Shown in pieces: positions 6,402 to 9,044 of a stretch of 9,044 nucleotides of DNA (the first letter of the stretch is position 1; each line of letters begins with the position of its first letter). A program made the translations under genes and the position numbers. Source of the DNA: Clostridia bacterium (GTDB taxonomy: Bacteria; Bacillota; Clostridia; Oscillospirales; UBA644). The stretch spans positions 1 to 9,044 of the forward strand of contig JAFPBP010000236.1 in assembly GCA_017424085.1 (NCBI GenBank), written 5' to 3'. The notes under the pieces were generated by a model, which searched no databases, had not been told where the DNA came from, and saw nothing but the letters and a program-made list of their open reading frames with translations.

Positions 6402-7433
6402 TTATGCCTTGGGATATTCGATGGTTACGGGGCGTCCTTCCTTCGCCGATTTTACGGTGGCACAGCAGACCGCGACCGTATTGGCTCCCTCGCGGGAGGT
6501 GACGGGCATGGGCAGATCGTTGATCAATGCGTTGAGGAATACGCTGATCTCCTCGGTCACGTTGTGGTTGTTGATCTCTACGGGAATTTCTTGGGGAACG
6601 GTGTACGCCCGCTTCCCGTTGATGGGCTCGCCCGATTCAAAAAGGGTGATGGTGGGGGACGTGTTATCGCAGATGATGGTCCCCTTGGTGCCGTAGAAGA
6701 CCGAGCGCATGGTGTAATTCCGTCGGCATCCGATGGAGGTAAAGACCTTGCCTGCCACGTGGTTTGGGAATTGGAAGAGCGCCACGGTGCAATCGTCCAC
6801 GGGCCAATCGGGGAGGCATTTGTGGTTCGCCAGCGCATAGACCTCCGTGGGATCCCCTGCGATCCAGCGCAGCAGGTCGATGGCGTGGCATCCGCCTCCG
6901 ATGACCGCGTGCCGTTCGGGGGTGACGCGCCAATCGGCGTAGCCACGGGCGTTGTCATAATTGTGGGCGTATTCGCTTTCCACGAAGAACAATTCTCCGA
7001 TCCGCCCCTCGTCGATGATGGATTTTGCCAGAAGGAAGGCTGGGGTACAGCGGCAGACCTGTCCGATCATCAGCCGTTTTCCGCTTTCCCGCTCGGCTTG
7101 CATCATTTTTTCGCATTCCTCCACCGTCAACGCCATGGGCTTTTCGCACAAAACGTCCTTTCCCGCCCGCAAAAACGCCTCGGCCATTTCCAAATGCACC
7201 TGATCGGGGGTGACGAGAATGACGGCGTCTACCTTTGGGTCCGCGACCAATTCGCGGTAATCCGCAATCGAACGCTCCGGTTTGTATTTTGCTCTGCATT
7301 CCTCCAGCCGCTCGGGGGCGGTGTCGCAGACGGCGTAAAGCCGAGCCTCTTCCTGCTTCAGGATTCCGTCCATGTGGAATTGCGCCATGGTGCTGCATCC
7401 GATGACGGCAATGTTCAATTTGTTCTTTATCAT
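6402..7433 (-). CDS. Gfo/Idh/MocA family oxidoreductase
   Basis: This 343-residue NAD(P)-dependent sugar or cyclitol dehydrogenase-like protein has an N-terminal Rossmann fold and a C-terminal alpha/beta substrate domain. The nucleotide-binding turn is IGCSTMAQFH (11-20), lacking the second glycine of GxGxxG. The family hallmark CEKPMA carries K98. The GGGCHAIDLLRW segment (179-190) carries H183, but the aspartate usual four residues before it is glycine. Typical substrates are inositols, glucose derivatives or sugar acids; the actual one cannot be read from sequence. AAGGAGG precedes the start on the minus strand. It is transcribed divergently from an AraC-type regulator, which together with the downstream glycosidase gene suggests a carbohydrate-use locus. 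Confidence 0.9.
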   Translation of the reverse strand: MIKNKLNIAVIGCSTMAQFHMDGILKQEEARLYAVCDTAPERLEECRAKYKPERSIADYRELVADPKVDAVILVTPDQVHLEMAEAFLRAGKDVLCEKPMALTVEECEKMMQAERESGKRLMIGQVCRCTPAFLLAKSIIDEGRIGELFFVESEYAHNYDNARGYADWRVTPERHAVIGGGCHAIDLLRWIAGDPTEVYALANHKCLPDWPVDDCTVALFQFPNHVAGKVFTSIGCRRNYTMRSVFYGTKGTIICDNTSPTITLFESGEPINGKRAYTVPQEIPVEINNHNVTEEISVFLNALINDLPMPVTSREGANTVAVCCATVKSAKEGRPVTIEYPKA

Positions 7434-7465
7434 GCGTTTTCCTCCTTGCGGGTGATTCTGCTTTT

Positions 7466-7494
7466 ATTATAGCAAATAATTTGCGAAAATGCAA
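7466..7494 (-). promoter_or_regulatory. Promoter of the oxidoreductase gene with palindrome in spacer
   Basis: Read on the minus strand, TGCTATAAT (7474 to 7466) is a perfect extended -10 element. A weak -35 (TTGCAT, 7494 to 7489) lies 17 bases upstream. The spacer contains the palindrome GCAAATAATTTGC (7472-7484, 6-base arms around a central A), a candidate operator. The remaining intergenic DNA (7434-7542) is AT-rich and must also hold the divergent regulator's promoter, for which I see no convincing -35/-10 pair. Confidence 0.65.
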
Positions 7495-7542
7495 CCCGTG
7501 TTTGTTTGAGAAAATCTTCATTTTGTTGGATGGTGCTGTATT

Positions 7543-8379
7543 ATGATCCGTGAGCGCTTTCACCGTGCCCAGCGAGAGACCCCCGTGCTGTGCCATTGCG
7601 CGCGGGACGAAAGCCTTCCCGCAGGCATTTGCTATGGTCCCGTCATTCGTGATATCTTCATCCTCGAATGTTGTACCGAGGGCAAGGGAACGGTGGTGAT
7701 CAACGGTGTGGAATTCCCCTTCCGTGCGGGAGATTGCTTCTTTTTGCTTCCCGACGATACGGTGATCCATACCGCCGATCCCGTCACCTCCCGCCGTGGG
7801 GTCTGGTGTGCGCTGGACGGGCTTTCGGTGGGGAAGACCCTCGCCCGTGCGGGAATCACCTCCGCTCAGCCCTTTGCGCCCCCCGAGGTTTTCTCCGTGG
7901 CTCTTGCGCAGATGGAGGAAATGCTTTCCGACGACGGCACCGATCCGGGGCTGGAGCTGCGCCAATCGGCGCGGATCTCCATGATTTTGGGGAATCTTCT
8001 GCGAACCGCCTCCCCGTCCAAGGTGGATGCGGCGGTGCGACGGGCGGAGGGCATCATGGAGACTCGTTATTACGAGCCCTTGACCGTGGCTGAGATCGCC
8101 TGCGCCGTGGGGATGGATCGGGCGTATTTCTCCACCGTCTTCAAGGAGCAGACGGGATTTTCGCCCCATCGCTACCTTTGCCGCCTTCGGATCCGCAAGG
8201 CGTGCGCATTTTTGGAAAACGGGGGGTATGGCGTGGGGCAGATCGCCACCCTCACGGGCATGGACCCGCAGAATTTTGCCCGCCTGTTCAAGCGTGAAAC
8301 GGGGATGACTCCCTTGGAATACCGAAGCTCTCGGGATACTACGAAAAAACGGAGGTTTTATCATGTCTTACCGGATTGA
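7543..8379 (+). CDS. AraC-family transcriptional regulator
   Basis: This 278-residue regulator has an N-terminal cupin-like sugar-sensing region (about 35-80; GKGTVVINGVEFPFRAGDCFFLLPDD is the typical AraC-binding barrel segment). Its C-terminal double helix-turn-helix spans about 165-262. The first helix-turn-helix is LTVAEIACAVGMDRAYFSTVFKE and the second VGQIATLTGMDPQNFARLFKRETGMTPLEYR, both with standard AraC spacing. Ligand identity cannot be inferred. It is divergent from the oxidoreductase and overlaps the next gene by 17 bases, so it probably controls both sides of the locus. The start ATG has only a modest upstream GGATGG nine bases away. A short basic tail (KKRR) follows the DNA-binding domain. 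Confidence 0.93.
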   Translation: MIRERFHRAQRETPVLCHCARDESLPAGICYGPVIRDIFILECCTEGKGTVVINGVEFPFRAGDCFFLLPDDTVIHTADPVTSRRGVWCALDGLSVGKTLARAGITSAQPFAPPEVFSVALAQMEEMLSDDGTDPGLELRQSARISMILGNLLRTASPSKVDAAVRRAEGIMETRYYEPLTVAEIACAVGMDRAYFSTVFKEQTGFSPHRYLCRLRIRKACAFLENGGYGVGQIATLTGMDPQNFARLFKRETGMTPLEYRSSRDTTKKRRFYHVLPD

Positions 8380-9044
8380 CAACACACCCTTGTCTTCCTT
8401 TTCGATTCTTGCGTCGTCGCAATACGCTGCCGACGCCGCCCTTCTGGCGCAAAAGCTGAACGAGGCTTTTGGGGTGACCCTGCCCGTCGTTGAGACGGCG
8501 CAAGCCCCCTGCATCTCCTTTGCTTCCGCCTGCGAATCCTATTTTCAATACCGTGCCGTCCTTCGCCGTTGCCCCGAGGGGCTCGTGTTGGACGGGGAAA
8601 CGCCTCTCCTGCGGGAGCGTTGCATGGACTTTTTAGTGGAATCTCTTACGCGCAACGAGCCGATTCTGGAGCAGAATTTCGTTTATCATTGGCGGCAGGG
8701 GGAATGCTCCAAGGGGCTTCGACTGCTGGCGCTTCGCCGCGAGGTGGGGGACGACGGCGTGACCTATTACGAAGCCGATTACCGCAACGCCGCGGGGGAG
8801 CCCGTGCAGGGCTTTGCGGTGGTGGGGGATCCTGCCAAGACCCGCATGGCGGTGGAGGCGGCGCCCTCGGGGGTGACCGAGTTGGTTGCGACCCACGCCG
8901 CCAACGCCGAAGCACGGGGCGAGACCGTCCTTGCGGGGGCGAACGGGGGATTTTTCCATTTCTTCTCTCAAAACAGCGACTTAACCCCCTACGGACCGCA
9001 GATCGTGGTCGGTAACGTGCTTTGCCCTCCCTCCACCGTTCAGC
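8363..9044 (+). CDS. Phosphodiester glycosidase (NAGPA-domain) protein, 5' part
   Basis: The ATG at 8363 follows GGAGG (8351-8355) by seven bases and lies inside the end of the AraC gene. The frame stays open to the window edge (227 complete codons), so the 3' end is missing. Residues 1-95 (IDNTPLSSFSILA..., LAQKLNEAFGVTLPVV, then GLVLDGETPLLRERCMDFLVESL) resemble the GH67N-like N-terminal domain found before many Clostridial glycan-active modules. Residues from about 130 fit the phosphodiester glycosidase (NAGPA, formerly DUF2233) fold: GVTYYEADYRN, then ATHAANAEARGETVLAGANGGFFHF with the NGGFF hallmark (194-198). The family releases sugars linked through phosphodiesters. No signal peptide is visible, which is unusual. 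Domain calls are from recall of motifs, and the N-terminal one is weaker. Confidence 0.72.
   Translation, partial: MSYRIDNTPLSSFSILASSQYAADAALLAQKLNEAFGVTLPVVETAQAPCISFASACESYFQYRAVLRRCPEGLVLDGETPLLRERCMDFLVESLTRNEPILEQNFVYHWRQGECSKGLRLLALRREVGDDGVTYYEADYRNAAGEPVQGFAVVGDPAKTRMAVEAAPSGVTELVATHAANAEARGETVLAGANGGFFHFFSQNSDLTPYGPQIVVGNVLCPPSTVQ

Noticed and set aside
6363..7472. Plus-strand open frame opposite the oxidoreductase (369 codons)
   Set aside because: The minus strand encodes a complete Gfo/Idh protein with its own ribosome binding site and promoter; the plus frame passes through the shared terminator and has no family features.
6955..8364. Minus-strand open frame spanning the AraC gene and the intergenic promoter region (469 codons)
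   Set aside because: It is out of frame with the oxidoreductase and antisense to a clear AraC regulator, with composition typical of a shadow frame.
8569..9015. Plus-strand open frame inside the glycosidase gene
   Set aside because: It is in a different frame from the one opened by the GGAGG-preceded ATG at 8363, and its Gly/Arg-rich translation is typical of an out-of-frame reading.
1..9044. Defence system, mobile element, CRISPR array or tRNA/rRNA genes
   Set aside because: I looked on both strands for repeat arrays, transposase or integrase motifs, and tRNA-like cloverleafs and saw none; all long frames are accounted for by housekeeping, sporulation or metabolic genes.

Overview
The window looks like chromosomal DNA from an endospore-forming Clostridia-type Firmicute of fairly high GC content. 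The evidence is a recognisable spoIIE sporulation phosphatase gene, strong AGGAGG-type ribosome binding sites, extended -10 promoters (TGnTATAAT), and a VTC-domain/DUF4956 gene pair of the kind common in Clostridia. The genus cannot be read from the sequence. I see no tRNA, rRNA, CRISPR array, insertion sequence, phage gene or defence system.

Positions 1-2690 hold the 3' end of an arginine biosynthesis operon: partial argB (acetylglutamate kinase), argD (acetylornithine aminotransferase) and argF (ornithine carbamoyltransferase). The genes are tightly coupled (4-base overlap, then a 3-base gap). Two consecutive perfect inverted repeats follow; the second, with a U-tract, is the operon terminator.

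Positions 2691-4823 hold a monocistronic spoIIE with its own promoter and a GAAA-tetraloop terminator. The promoter region carries an extended -10 and three Spo0A-box-like sequences. The coding start is uncertain: the best-placed codon behind a good ribosome binding site is ATT. The protein keeps the membrane domain, the cysteine motif and the PP2C active-site aspartates, but the linker between membrane and phosphatase is much shorter than in Bacillus subtilis.

Positions 4824-6400 hold a two-gene operon with its own promoter: a soluble VTC-domain (polyphosphate polymerase-like) protein and a DUF4956 membrane protein, overlapping by 23 bases. It ends in a hairpin shared with the convergent gene downstream.

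Positions 6402-9044 hold a sugar-metabolism locus: a minus-strand Gfo/Idh/MocA oxidoreductase, a divergent plus-strand AraC-family regulator, and a translationally coupled gene that runs off the window. That last gene appears to join a GH67N-like N-terminal region to a phosphodiester glycosidase (NAGPA) domain and has no signal peptide. A palindrome in the spacer of the oxidoreductase promoter is a candidate operator. Nothing here is clearly a new system. The points most worth a second look are the spoIIE start, promoter and short linker, the tandem hairpins after argF, and the unusual glycosidase.
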